A stretch of DNA of 42,799 bases from Allomuricauda sp. (GTDB lineage Bacteria; Bacteroidota; Bacteroidia; Flavobacteriales; Flavobacteriaceae), in NCBI GenBank assembly GCA_028284725.1, contig JANQRD010000155.1:1-42799 (forward strand). The letters run 5' to 3'. The notes under the pieces are model-generated. The model had not been told where the DNA came from. It did no database searches and was given only the letters and a program-made list of their open reading frames with translations. Below, one piece after another: positions 25,516-33,410 of this stretch (the first letter of the stretch is position 1; each line of letters begins with the position of its first letter). Made by a program: the position numbers and the translations under genes.

Positions 25516-26832
25516 ATGAAAAGAGGTTACAATTTATTAGTCCTAGTTATTCTATCGGTTCAATTTATATCAGCACAATTTACGCTGGATGCACAATTTA
25601 GACCTAGAACTGAGTATAGAAATGGTTTTCAGTTTTTACAACCTGAGGGGGAAGACGCTGGTTTTGTAACAAATACCAGGGCAAGGATAGGAGCGCGCTA
25701 TAAAACGGAAACCTATGAAATTTATATCAATGTCCAAGATGTTCAAATTTGGGGCGAGAACCCACAACTTGTACCCATAGACGCAAATAGTTCTTTTTCT
25801 CTTTTTGAAGCTTGGGCAGAATTGCAATTTGGAGGTGGATGGTCCACAAAATTGGGACGCCAGGTATTGTCCTATGATGATCAACGTTACTTTGGTGGAC
25901 TGGATTGGGCACAACAGGGTCGGTACCATGATTTGGCCATGATCAAATTCCGGAAAGAAGATTTTATACTGGATGTAGGTTTGGCATTCAACCAGGATTT
26001 GGACAACCAAGGCGGGCCATTGTTCGGTTTCAAAAATTCCGGGACTGAGTTCAACTCGGCCAACCCTTTTCAATATAAAACAATGCAACATCTTTATGCC
26101 AAGAAAAAATTCAAGGCGATTAGTGCTAGTTTAGTATTGGCCAATTTAGGGTTCCAACAGATCGATGCAGAAACAGGGGATGCCAGCGACATAAGAAATA
26201 CATTCACTGCTGGTACACATTTGACGTACAAAAAGGGAAAGTTTGGCTTAGAGGGAAATGCATTCCTACAGACCGGAGAATTTGTTACAGGGATTGATAT
26301 CGATGGAGCTTATTTATTAGGGTTAGAGGCCTTTTATAGCGTGAGTCCAAAAACTAAATTAGGGGTCGGTATTGAAGCCATCAGTGGAGATGATCCATCT
26401 ACCACTGGCACGGAAGCGTTTTTACCTCATTTTGGCACGAACCACAAGTTCAATGGATTTATGGATCATTTTTATGTAGGCAACTGGATTAACAATGTTG
26501 GTCTATTGGATATCCATGCCAGTGCTACTTTCAAATTAGGAGAAAAAACAACGCTTTTTTCAAAGTTGTTGAGTTTTCAGGGTATGGAAGATACGCCAAG
26601 TGGAGAAAGCGGCCTAGGCACGGAATTGGATCTAGTATTGACCCAAAAATTCAAAGGTTTTGCACTTAAGGTAGGTTATTCCCAATTGTTTGCGGCCGAT
26701 GGATTGGAAGAATTGGAAACTGCTCGTTTGGGTGCTACAGAACCTGTGGATTTTAAAGGTTCCCAAAACTGGGCCTGGGCCATGATCATTATCAAACCCA
26801 CGCTTTTCACGACGGCAAAATCGGATAAGTAG
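25516..26832 (+). CDS. Alginate-export-family outer-membrane porin, likely for nitrate
   Basis: 438 residues. A Sec signal (MKRGYNLLVLVILSVQFISAQ) is followed by a beta-barrel pattern with many alternating strands, opening with FTLDAQFRPRTEYRNGFQF and including RARIGARYKTETYEIYINVQDVQIWG and TKLGRQVLSYDDQRYFGGLDWAQQGR. These are typical of the alginate_exp/porin group. It starts 32 bp after the second ATPase and is followed by a terminator, so it is the last gene of the nrt operon. An anion channel that lets nitrate reach NrtA is the natural reading; the substrate is inferred from context. Confidence 0.9.
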   Translation: MKRGYNLLVLVILSVQFISAQFTLDAQFRPRTEYRNGFQFLQPEGEDAGFVTNTRARIGARYKTETYEIYINVQDVQIWGENPQLVPIDANSSFSLFEAWAELQFGGGWSTKLGRQVLSYDDQRYFGGLDWAQQGRYHDLAMIKFRKEDFILDVGLAFNQDLDNQGGPLFGFKNSGTEFNSANPFQYKTMQHLYAKKKFKAISASLVLANLGFQQIDAETGDASDIRNTFTAGTHLTYKKGKFGLEGNAFLQTGEFVTGIDIDGAYLLGLEAFYSVSPKTKLGVGIEAISGDDPSTTGTEAFLPHFGTNHKFNGFMDHFYVGNWINNVGLLDIHASATFKLGEKTTLFSKLLSFQGMEDTPSGESGLGTELDLVLTQKFKGFALKVGYSQLFAADGLEELETARLGATEPVDFKGSQNWAWAMIIIKPTLFTTAKSDK

Positions 26833-26853
26833 CAATAAAAAGCTTTGCTTCGC

Positions 26854-26899
26854 AGGGGTCATGTCGACTAAACAGTCGGGGTGGCCCTTTGTGTTTTGT
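26854..26899 (+). terminator. Terminator after the nrt operon
   Basis: A long imperfect hairpin spans 26854-26888: AGGG / CCCT outer arms, TCAT / GTGG middle pairs, and a CGACT-AAAC-AGTCG tip. A T-rich tail TTTGTGTTTTG follows. It separates the porin from the narL-type gene. Confidence 0.65.
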
Positions 26900-26919
26900 A
26901 AAGCCAAAACAAAATCTGT

Positions 26920-26927
26920 TATTTTTG
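26920..26927 (+). promoter_or_regulatory. Consensus -7 box of the NarL-type gene, close to the ATG
   Basis: TATTTTTG matches TAnnTTTG exactly and ends 4 bp before the ATG at 26932. The transcript should begin at or next to the start codon, so the mRNA may be leaderless. Confidence 0.65.
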
Positions 26928-26931
26928 CAAT

Positions 26932-27624
26932 ATGTCCGAACCTGACCAAGAAAATACCATTAAAATTATTCTTGCCGATGACCATGCCTTGGTTCGAGAT
27001 GGAATCAGGGCTTTATTGGAGGAAGAATCCGATTTGGACGTTGTAGGTGAGGTTTCCAACGGTCTTGAAGCCTTAGAAATGGTTCAGGAAAAAAATCCAG
27101 ATATTCTAATCGTTGATATTCGCATGCCAGAGCTCGGTGGTATTGAAACTGTTGAACGACTTAATAAAGTTGGTGCCCTGCCAACAAAATGTATCATTCT
27201 GTCCATGCACGATTCTGAAGAATACATATTGAAGTCGGTTCAAGCTGGAGCCTCAGGATATCTGTTGAAGGACACTGACAAAAACGAGTTCCTAAAAGCC
27301 ATCCATACGGTTCAGGACGGTGGGAAATACTTTAGTGGAGATATTTCCAATGTGTTGGTCAATAATCTAATCAGTCCAAAACCAAAAGAAAAATCAAAAC
27401 CCTCAAAAAAAGATAGGGACATTCCTTTTGATCTTACGAATAAAGAACTGCAGGTGCTGGAGTTGGTCCTTGCTGGATTTACCAACAAAGAAATATCTGA
27501 AAAACTGCAGAACAGTAAGCGAACCATTGAGACCCACAGATTCAACCTTATGAAGAAAATGCAGGTGAAAAATTTGATGGATCTTTCCAAGAAAGCCCGG
27601 GAACATCAGTTGGTACAAGTTTGA
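26932..27624 (+). CDS. NarL/FixJ-type response regulator
   Basis: 230 residues. The receiver domain (about 10-128) has the acidic pair Asp16/Asp17 (ILADDHALVRDG), phospho-acceptor Asp62 (LIVDIRMPELGG), the conserved Ser in IILSMHD and the Lys in YLLKDTD. A charged linker of about 30 residues (KPKEKSKPSKKDRD) leads to a LuxR-type HTH at about 165-225 (LTNKELQVLELVLAGFTNKEISEKL, then KRTIETHR). Its likely kinase is the NarX-like protein at 11627. The 7-2-7 TACGTA inverted repeats in front of nirB, nrtA and the nitrate reductase fit binding by a dimer of this family; that link is inferred. Confidence 0.94.
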   Translation: MSEPDQENTIKIILADDHALVRDGIRALLEEESDLDVVGEVSNGLEALEMVQEKNPDILIVDIRMPELGGIETVERLNKVGALPTKCIILSMHDSEEYILKSVQAGASGYLLKDTDKNEFLKAIHTVQDGGKYFSGDISNVLVNNLISPKPKEKSKPSKKDRDIPFDLTNKELQVLELVLAGFTNKEISEKLQNSKRTIETHRFNLMKKMQVKNLMDLSKKAREHQLVQV

Positions 27625-27694
27625 ACCTATTAAAATTTAGGGTAAATTATTGCGAATCCTTCGGTTAAAGGGGATACTTTTACCATATTCTTAC

Positions 27695-27710
27695 TACGTA
27701 TTACTACGTA
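27695..27710. promoter_or_regulatory. 16-bp inverted repeat, candidate operator for the nitrate reductase operon
   Basis: TACGTATTACTACGTA differs from the nirB site at one base. It also forms a perfect 10-bp direct repeat TTACTACGTA x2 (27691-27710). It lies 49 bp before the nitrate reductase ATG. Confidence 0.75.
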
Positions 27711-27759
27711 AATTTTTAATTTTCTCATTTAAAAAAAGAGCGCCTTATTGCTATTTTGA

Positions 27760-30700
27760 ATGCAGAAAAAAGAAACCCATAATACCATATGCTCCTATTG
27801 TGGAGTAGGATGCGGAATAACCGTTACCAAAGACACAAAAGGAGCGCTTTTTGTCGAAGGTAACGAGGCTTATCCCGTCAATAGAGGTATGCTCTGTTCA
27901 AAAGGGAAGAATCTCAACTATGTTGCCCAGGATGTTAGTGATCGTATCCTTTATCCCCAAATGCGATGGAGCAGAAACCACCCCCTACAACAAGTTACTT
28001 GGGATATTGCTCTAAAAAGGACCGCTGCAGTTTTCCAGAGTATCATTGAAAAGCACGGTCCTGATAGCGTAGGTTTTTATGTGTCTGGCCAATGCCTAAC
28101 AGAAGAATATTACCTGGCGAATAAACTCACCAAAGGTTTTATCGGCACGAACAATATCGACACGAATTCTCGTCTTTGTATGAGTTCTGCAGTAGTCGGC
28201 TATAAAAAAACTGTGGGCGAAGATGCTGTTCCCATTGCTTATGAAGACATAGAGTTGGCGGATTGTTTTTTAATTGCCGGTGCTAATCCGGCTTGGTGCC
28301 ACCCCATCCTTTTCAGAAGGTTGGAAAAGCACAAAGAGGAAAATCCCAATGTAAAGATCATTGTAGTTGATCCTAGAAAAACGCAAACATGTGCGCTGGC
28401 CGACATCCACCTTCAAATACTTCCAGGTACTGATGTCATTTTGTTCAATGCTATTGCCCGTTGGCTGATTGAGAAGAAAAAAATTAACCTTGCCTTTATA
28501 AAAAAGTACACCTCAAACTTTGAAGCCTGCAAACAAAGTGCCTTCGAATTATCGCTCAATGAAGCGGCCAAAAAATGTGGAATACCGGTAGAGGATATCA
28601 AAAAAGCCGCCAAACATATTGGTAGTGCCAAAGGTTTTATCAGCATGTGGACCATGGGTCTTAACCAAAGCGTCATTGGAGTGGATAAAAATGTTTCTTT
28701 ACTCAATCTTTCCTTATTGACTGGGCATATTGGTAAACCAGGTTCAGGCCCTTTTTCTTTGACGGGTCAGCCTAATGCCATGGGAGGTCGCGAAGTAGGC
28801 GGTATGGCAAGTTTGTTGGCAGTCCACCGCGATTTAGGCAATGAAAAACATCGGAAAGAAGTTGAAGAGTTTTGGGGCGGAAAGCCCATTAAAAAAGAAC
28901 CAGGGCTAACAGCAACGGAAATGTTCAATGCGCTTGAAAAAGGCTCACTCAAGGCCATTTGGATTATATGTACCAACCCAGTGGTTAGTATGCCAAACGC
29001 AAATAAAGTGGAAGAGGCCCTTAAAAAGGCAAATTTTGTTGTAGTTCAGGATATTTCCCATAATTCCGAGACCACCAAATACGCAGATCTGTTATTACCT
29101 GCCGCTGGATGGTTGGAGAAGGAGGGTACCATGACCAATTCAGAACGTAGAATTAGTTATTTGCCTAAGGTCTTGGACCCTCCTGGTGAGGCTTTACCTG
29201 ATGCAGAAATATTATGGCGATTCGGTCAGGAGATGGGCTACCCCGGGTTTGATTACGATAATGCAAGTGAAGTTTATGACGAGTACTGTTTGATGACCAA
29301 GGGAACCAATATTGATATTTCTGGGTTGTCCTACGAAAGACTTAGAACAGAAGGGAGCTTTCAATGGCCAGTACCCCATAAAACCCATAAAGGAACACCA
29401 AGATTGTTCGGTGACCAAGTATACTACACTGCAAATGGGAAGGCCCATTTCAATGCACCAAAGAAGCTGTACAATCAATCGGAACAGACCAATAGCGAAT
29501 ATCCATTTATATTGAATACGGGCCGGGTCCGTGATCAATGGCATACCCGAACTAAAACAGGAAAGGTCAAACGATTACTTACCCATATCCCGACCCCCTA
29601 TCTAGAGATGAACAAAGTGGATGCCTATATCTTAGGCTTGAAAGAAGATGATATAGCAATAGTAAAAAGTCGCAGGGGAAGTGTTCAGGTTAAAGTAAAG
29701 ATCAACTTTGATATTCGCGAAAAGGTAGTCTTTTTGCCAATGCATTGGGGGAAAATCCTAAACAGCGACTTCAGTAGGGCCAATAACCTTACCAATGATC
29801 TGGTTGATCCAATTTCCAAAGAACCTGATTTTAAATACTGTGCTGTGCGGGTGGAAAAATATGAAAAGCCAAAGCAGAAGATTGTAGTCATCGGTGCAGG
29901 AGCGGCGGCCTATCGTTTTATACAATCCTACCGCGAGAAAAACAATGTTGATGAACTTCATGTCTTCTCTAAGGAAGCATATCCCTTTTACAATAGGGTT
30001 TTACTCCCTGAATACGTCAATGAAGAATTGCCATGGGAAGCCTTGCAGAAATTGAAACAAGGTGAGTTGGAAAAGTTGCGGGTACAACTTTACCCTAGCA
30101 ACGGGATAGTGGAAGTAAACACTGATAGGAAATACGTTATTGACGATCAAGGTGCCAAACATGGATATGATCTGCTTGTTATGGCCACCGGAAGTAGGGC
30201 CTTTGTACCCAATGAGGTTAGAATGGACCTTCCAGGAAGATTTACCATGCGTGAGCGAAACGATGCAGATAAGCTTAAGCAATATTTGAGTGAATCCGGG
30301 CTTCCTCCCTCAGAGCAACATGTAGTTATTGTAGGTGGTGGGCTTCTAGGCCTGGAATTGGCAGCATCACTAAAAAAGATAGACATCAACATCAGTATCA
30401 TTCAACGTGCCCCAAGATTAATGGAACGTCAATTGGATGCCGTGGCCAGCCGACTACTGGCTGAAGATGTAAGTGAGCGCGGCATCAACCTATATTTTGA
30501 TAATGAGGTAAGTACCGTTTTTGAAGATGCCTCAGGTAAACATTCGCTTTTGGTTAATCTCAAAACTGGCCGAACCATTAGTTGCAATGCCATTGTGTAC
30601 GCCATTGGTACACGTCCTAACATAGAACTGGCCAAACAAGCGAATTTGGAAACACGAAGAGGTGTGCTTGTGGATTCCTATTTAAAAGCAAGTAGTCCGG

Positions 30701-31290
30701 ATGTTTTTGCCTTAGGCGAGATAGCCGAGTTTGACAATTCCCTATTTGGGATTACTTCAGCGGCCGAAGAACAGGCCGATATTGCAGCCAATTACATTTT
30801 GGGGGATTTGGGAAGCATTTATACGGGTTCAGTATTGATGAATATTCTGAAGTTTGAAGATTTGGACCTCTGCAGTATCGGTATGGTCAATGCTCCAGCT
30901 AACGACGACACTTATGAAGAGATTATTCTGATGGACGTACGAAAGCGTTTCTATAAAAAATGCATTGTAAAAAATGACACCCTCAAAGGAACCATCTTAA
31001 TGGGTGACAAGAACGAGTTTGCAGAATTCAAAAGACTTATTGAAGAAGAAATCGAGCTGTCAGAAAAACGCAATGAGCTGTTGCGTGGTGCTCCCAACAG
31101 CCAACCCTTAATGGGCAAATTGGTTTGTTCGTGCAGTCAAGTTGGCGAAGGAAATATCAAAGAAGCCATTAAGAACGGATGTTCGGATTTTACTGGATTA
31201 TGCTCGGAAACCGGGGCAGGATTGGGTTGTGGTAGCTGTAAACCAGAGGTAAAGACCATTATGGATGCCGAACTGGTAGTAACTTCATAA
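27760..31290 (+). CDS. Assimilatory nitrate reductase fused to an FAD reductase and BFD 2Fe-2S module
   Basis: 1176 residues. The N-terminal molybdopterin oxidoreductase (about 1-690) has a 4Fe-4S motif Cys11-x2-Cys14-x3-Cys18 ... Cys46 (ICSYCGVGCGI, LCSKGKN) and the likely molybdenum ligand Cys140 (SRLCMSSAVVGYK), as in NarB/NasA/NapA. The molybdopterin-dinucleotide domain (FILNTGRVRDQWHTRTKTG) ends before residue 700. From about 705 comes a NirB-like FAD/NAD oxidoreductase (VVIGAGAAAYRF, GGGLLGLELAASL, APRLMERQLD). The C-terminal BFD cluster has Cys1123 and Cys1125 (VCSCSQVGEGN) and CGSCKPEV. No Tat signal is seen, so it is cytosolic. The fusion would let NAD(P)H reduce nitrate in one chain. 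It belongs to the NarB/NasC family. Confidence 0.95.
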   Translation: MQKKETHNTICSYCGVGCGITVTKDTKGALFVEGNEAYPVNRGMLCSKGKNLNYVAQDVSDRILYPQMRWSRNHPLQQVTWDIALKRTAAVFQSIIEKHGPDSVGFYVSGQCLTEEYYLANKLTKGFIGTNNIDTNSRLCMSSAVVGYKKTVGEDAVPIAYEDIELADCFLIAGANPAWCHPILFRRLEKHKEENPNVKIIVVDPRKTQTCALADIHLQILPGTDVILFNAIARWLIEKKKINLAFIKKYTSNFEACKQSAFELSLNEAAKKCGIPVEDIKKAAKHIGSAKGFISMWTMGLNQSVIGVDKNVSLLNLSLLTGHIGKPGSGPFSLTGQPNAMGGREVGGMASLLAVHRDLGNEKHRKEVEEFWGGKPIKKEPGLTATEMFNALEKGSLKAIWIICTNPVVSMPNANKVEEALKKANFVVVQDISHNSETTKYADLLLPAAGWLEKEGTMTNSERRISYLPKVLDPPGEALPDAEILWRFGQEMGYPGFDYDNASEVYDEYCLMTKGTNIDISGLSYERLRTEGSFQWPVPHKTHKGTPRLFGDQVYYTANGKAHFNAPKKLYNQSEQTNSEYPFILNTGRVRDQWHTRTKTGKVKRLLTHIPTPYLEMNKVDAYILGLKEDDIAIVKSRRGSVQVKVKINFDIREKVVFLPMHWGKILNSDFSRANNLTNDLVDPISKEPDFKYCAVRVEKYEKPKQKIVVIGAGAAAYRFIQSYREKNNVDELHVFSKEAYPFYNRVLLPEYVNEELPWEALQKLKQGELEKLRVQLYPSNGIVEVNTDRKYVIDDQGAKHGYDLLVMATGSRAFVPNEVRMDLPGRFTMRERNDADKLKQYLSESGLPPSEQHVVIVGGGLLGLELAASLKKIDINISIIQRAPRLMERQLDAVASRLLAEDVSERGINLYFDNEVSTVFEDASGKHSLLVNLKTGRTISCNAIVYAIGTRPNIELAKQANLETRRGVLVDSYLKASSPDVFALGEIAEFDNSLFGITSAAEEQADIAANYILGDLGSIYTGSVLMNILKFEDLDLCSIGMVNAPANDDTYEEIILMDVRKRFYKKCIVKNDTLKGTILMGDKNEFAEFKRLIEEEIELSEKRNELLRGAPNSQPLMGKLVCSCSQVGEGNIKEAIKNGCSDFTGLCSETGAGLGCGSCKPEVKTIMDAELVVTS

Positions 31291-31300
31291 ACAAGGAAGA

Positions 31301-32740
31301 ATGAACGATGATTTGCACCGAATAATGATCAAAGGTGGGGTTACCTCTCCTGGGGAACTAAAGGACATCATCACCATGCTTGAAGCAGCTGGGCTCAGTG
31401 AGGTGTATTTTGGCTCTCGTCAAGATTTGTTGTTTCCCTTGGTAAAGAAAGATGAGGCTTCCCTTGAGAGTATCTCAAAATACAATACGGATATCATTGG
31501 AGATAGGGGTTACCAGAACATCGTATCATCATATGTTTCCGCTGATGTTTTTGAGATGACCTATTGGCTCAAAGGGTCCACCTATCTTTATATTTTGGAG
31601 GAGTTTGATTATTTGCCCAGGTTAAAAATCAACATTACCGACCCTAAACAGCGATTGGTGCCCTTGTTCAGCGGTAACCTAAATTTTATTGCGTCGGAAC
31701 AAGAAGACTATTGGTATTTGTACCTGAATATGCCAGGTTGGGAAGACGCTAATTTCTATCCGGTATTGATTTACAGTTGGGACATTGTAAGAATTTCCAA
31801 GACCATTGAAAAAATCCATGCGCAAGCACATGATGTAACCTCACTTTTCGATATCCTGAATAGGACCATTGACACAAACAATAAAAGTCTTCTAAAAAAG
31901 TTGGAGACACCGTACCTTACCTTTCCCTATTATGAAGGTATGAATCGTATGGGCCTAGATCAATATTGGTTGGGGCTCTACTGGAGAAACAACCGCTATG
32001 ACTTGCAGTTTTTGAAAGATTTTTGTGGATTTTGTTTGGCTAATAGTATTGGAAAGATCTGTATTACACCGTGGAAATCCTTTATTGTTAAAGGGATTAA
32101 ACAAAAAAGTCGTCCTGAACTAGAACGATTTATTGGCCAAAGAGGAATCAATGTGCGCCATTCACAATTGGAAATGAACTGGCATCTACCTGTGGATGAC
32201 CATGAGGCGTTTGAATTAAAAAAATTTTTGGTGCGCAATTTTGATGAAAACGATATCAGTACATACGGCCTTACTTTTGGCATAAGCAACGATGTGGGTA
32301 AGCGTTCGCATTTCGCTTCAGTGATTATCGAAAAAAACCAATCTCCCTCTATTGTAAAAAGCTTCCAAGTTCGGCCTACTTATAATGTGCTGCATTTTAA
32401 AGCTTTTGATCCCAATACGTTGACATATGTGTCGTACGCACAGGATGTGGATAAAGTAGAACTTCCCGGTCTTTTGATAGAGCTTAGCAGAAAATATTTC
32501 GGACAATTGGGAGTTACAGGCAAGGCTTCTCAAGAAACAGGGGAAAAAGAAGTTGCTGAATTTACGGTTTATCAATGCGCATCCTGCCATACGATTTATG
32601 ACGAGGTGTACGGTGATCAAAAAAATGGAATCGTCCCAGGAACTTCATTCGAAAAACTTCCAGAATTCTACAAATGTCCAGTATGTGAATCTGACATTAG
32701 TGTGTTTGAGAAAACTACAATGTCAGTTGAAAAGCCGTAA
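31301..32740 (+). CDS. Sulfite/nitrite-reductase-like protein fused to C-terminal rubredoxin
   Basis: 479 residues, starting 10 bp after the nitrate reductase. Two ferredoxin-like half domains resemble the NirA/SiR/CobG repeat: IMIKGGVTSPGELKDIITML ... VYFGSRQDLLFP, and later GFCLANSIGKICITPWKSFIVKGI. The paired cysteine motifs that hold siroheme and 4Fe-4S in true reductases are absent; the only N-terminal-region Cys near there are 242, 245 and 254. The C-terminus is a complete rubredoxin: Cys426/Cys429 (CASC) and Cys459/Cys462 (CPVC). It looks like a catalytically dead sulfite-reductase-like scaffold that carries a rubredoxin, perhaps passing electrons to the nitrate or nitrite reductase. 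The function is inferred from context only. Confidence 0.85.
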   Translation: MNDDLHRIMIKGGVTSPGELKDIITMLEAAGLSEVYFGSRQDLLFPLVKKDEASLESISKYNTDIIGDRGYQNIVSSYVSADVFEMTYWLKGSTYLYILEEFDYLPRLKINITDPKQRLVPLFSGNLNFIASEQEDYWYLYLNMPGWEDANFYPVLIYSWDIVRISKTIEKIHAQAHDVTSLFDILNRTIDTNNKSLLKKLETPYLTFPYYEGMNRMGLDQYWLGLYWRNNRYDLQFLKDFCGFCLANSIGKICITPWKSFIVKGIKQKSRPELERFIGQRGINVRHSQLEMNWHLPVDDHEAFELKKFLVRNFDENDISTYGLTFGISNDVGKRSHFASVIIEKNQSPSIVKSFQVRPTYNVLHFKAFDPNTLTYVSYAQDVDKVELPGLLIELSRKYFGQLGVTGKASQETGEKEVAEFTVYQCASCHTIYDEVYGDQKNGIVPGTSFEKLPEFYKCPVCESDISVFEKTTMSVEKP

Positions 32741-32753
32741 TTGTTGTGATTCC

Positions 32754-33017
32754 CTATTCTGGATAGAATTTCGTTTTGTGGTCTACTGCCAAACTGATTA
32801 ATTCTTGAGCTATTTTAGGACAGGCTTGGATTACGCTGGTTTTTTCATAAGGGTCATGCAATGAATCGAATAGTTGTGTGTCCCCTTCGGGAAACCTGTA
32901 AAGGCCAGGTTGGCCGTCAATGCTACCGGAAGCCATGGTGCGGTAGGTATGAGGAAACAATAGTTTCCAACGGCCATCCACTGAAAGTACCCCTATTAAC
33001 TCTGTTCCAACTGATAA
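32754..33017 (-). pseudogene. Arylsulfatase C-terminal remnant
   Basis: The frame is open from a TAA at 33018-33020 to the stop at 32754, with no credible start (LSVGTELIGVLSV, then DGRWKLLFPHTYRTM, PGLYRFPEGDTQLFDSLHDP, YEKTSVI). This matches the C-terminal tail of sulfatases: weight-bearing 'GRWKL.FPH.YRT', then 'LYDL..DP.E..NV' and a final helix. The catalytic N-terminus, with the formylglycine site, is missing. Only about 87 codons remain. It lies between the nitrate operon and the tRNA, at the right edge of the block. Confidence 0.8.
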
Positions 33018-33071
33018 TTATAAAATATTGAATTAAAGCGAACACAGTACCGCACACAAAATAATTTCAAT

Positions 33072-33116
33072 AAAAAAAGCCTGATTTTAAACGTAAAATG
33101 CTTAAATCAGGCTTTT
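33072..33116 (-). terminator. Terminator of tRNA-fMet
   Basis: On the minus strand AAAAGCCTGATTT pairs perfectly over 13 bp with AAATCAGGCTTTT (plus arms at 33104-33116 and 33075-33087) and is followed by T residues. It begins 5 bp after the tRNA 3' end. Confidence 0.9.
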
Positions 33117-33120
33117 GTAG

Positions 33121-33176
<56 letters not shown>

Positions 33177-33193
<17 letters not shown>

Positions 33194-33302
33194 ATGTATG
33201 CGTTTGGTTTCTTAAAGAAACTGATTTTCAATATGTGAGCTCAGTTGGGATAGGTACCTTGCCCTGAGCGAAGTCGAAGGGTACTGCTCTACCCCGCGAT
33301 GT
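33177..33302. repeat. 21-bp direct repeat: tRNA-fMet 5' end duplicated beside a palindromic element
   Basis: A 21-bp sequence from TACTGC to CGATGT occurs at 33177-33197 (inside and just beyond the tRNA 5' end) and again, identical, at 33282-33302. The second copy holds only the D-stem/acceptor 5' part of a tRNA-fMet; the rest has been replaced by the palindromic element at 33254-33284. Confidence 0.85.
33254..33284. repeat. Palindromic interspersed element abutting the tRNA fragment
   Basis: GTACCTT (33254-33260) and AGGGTAC (33278-33284) bracket the core CCCTGAGCGAAGTCGAAGGG (33263-33282), which matches the RHS-gene element at 3401-3420 in all but a few positions. It has the look of a small REP-like element, fused directly to the duplicated tRNA 5' end. 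Confidence 0.7.
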
Positions 33303-33410
33303 GGACGGCAAATATACGACCGTTTTTTACTTATTTCCAAATTAATGCGAACATTCAGTACACCATCGCAACTATGAAGCTTAAAATCCATAAATTCGGG
33401 CTTTTACCTT

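Noticed and set aside
32754..32981. A 75-residue intact gene
   Set aside because: The reading frame continues upstream without a start, and the sequence matches only the C-terminal tail of sulfatases, so it is a remnant.
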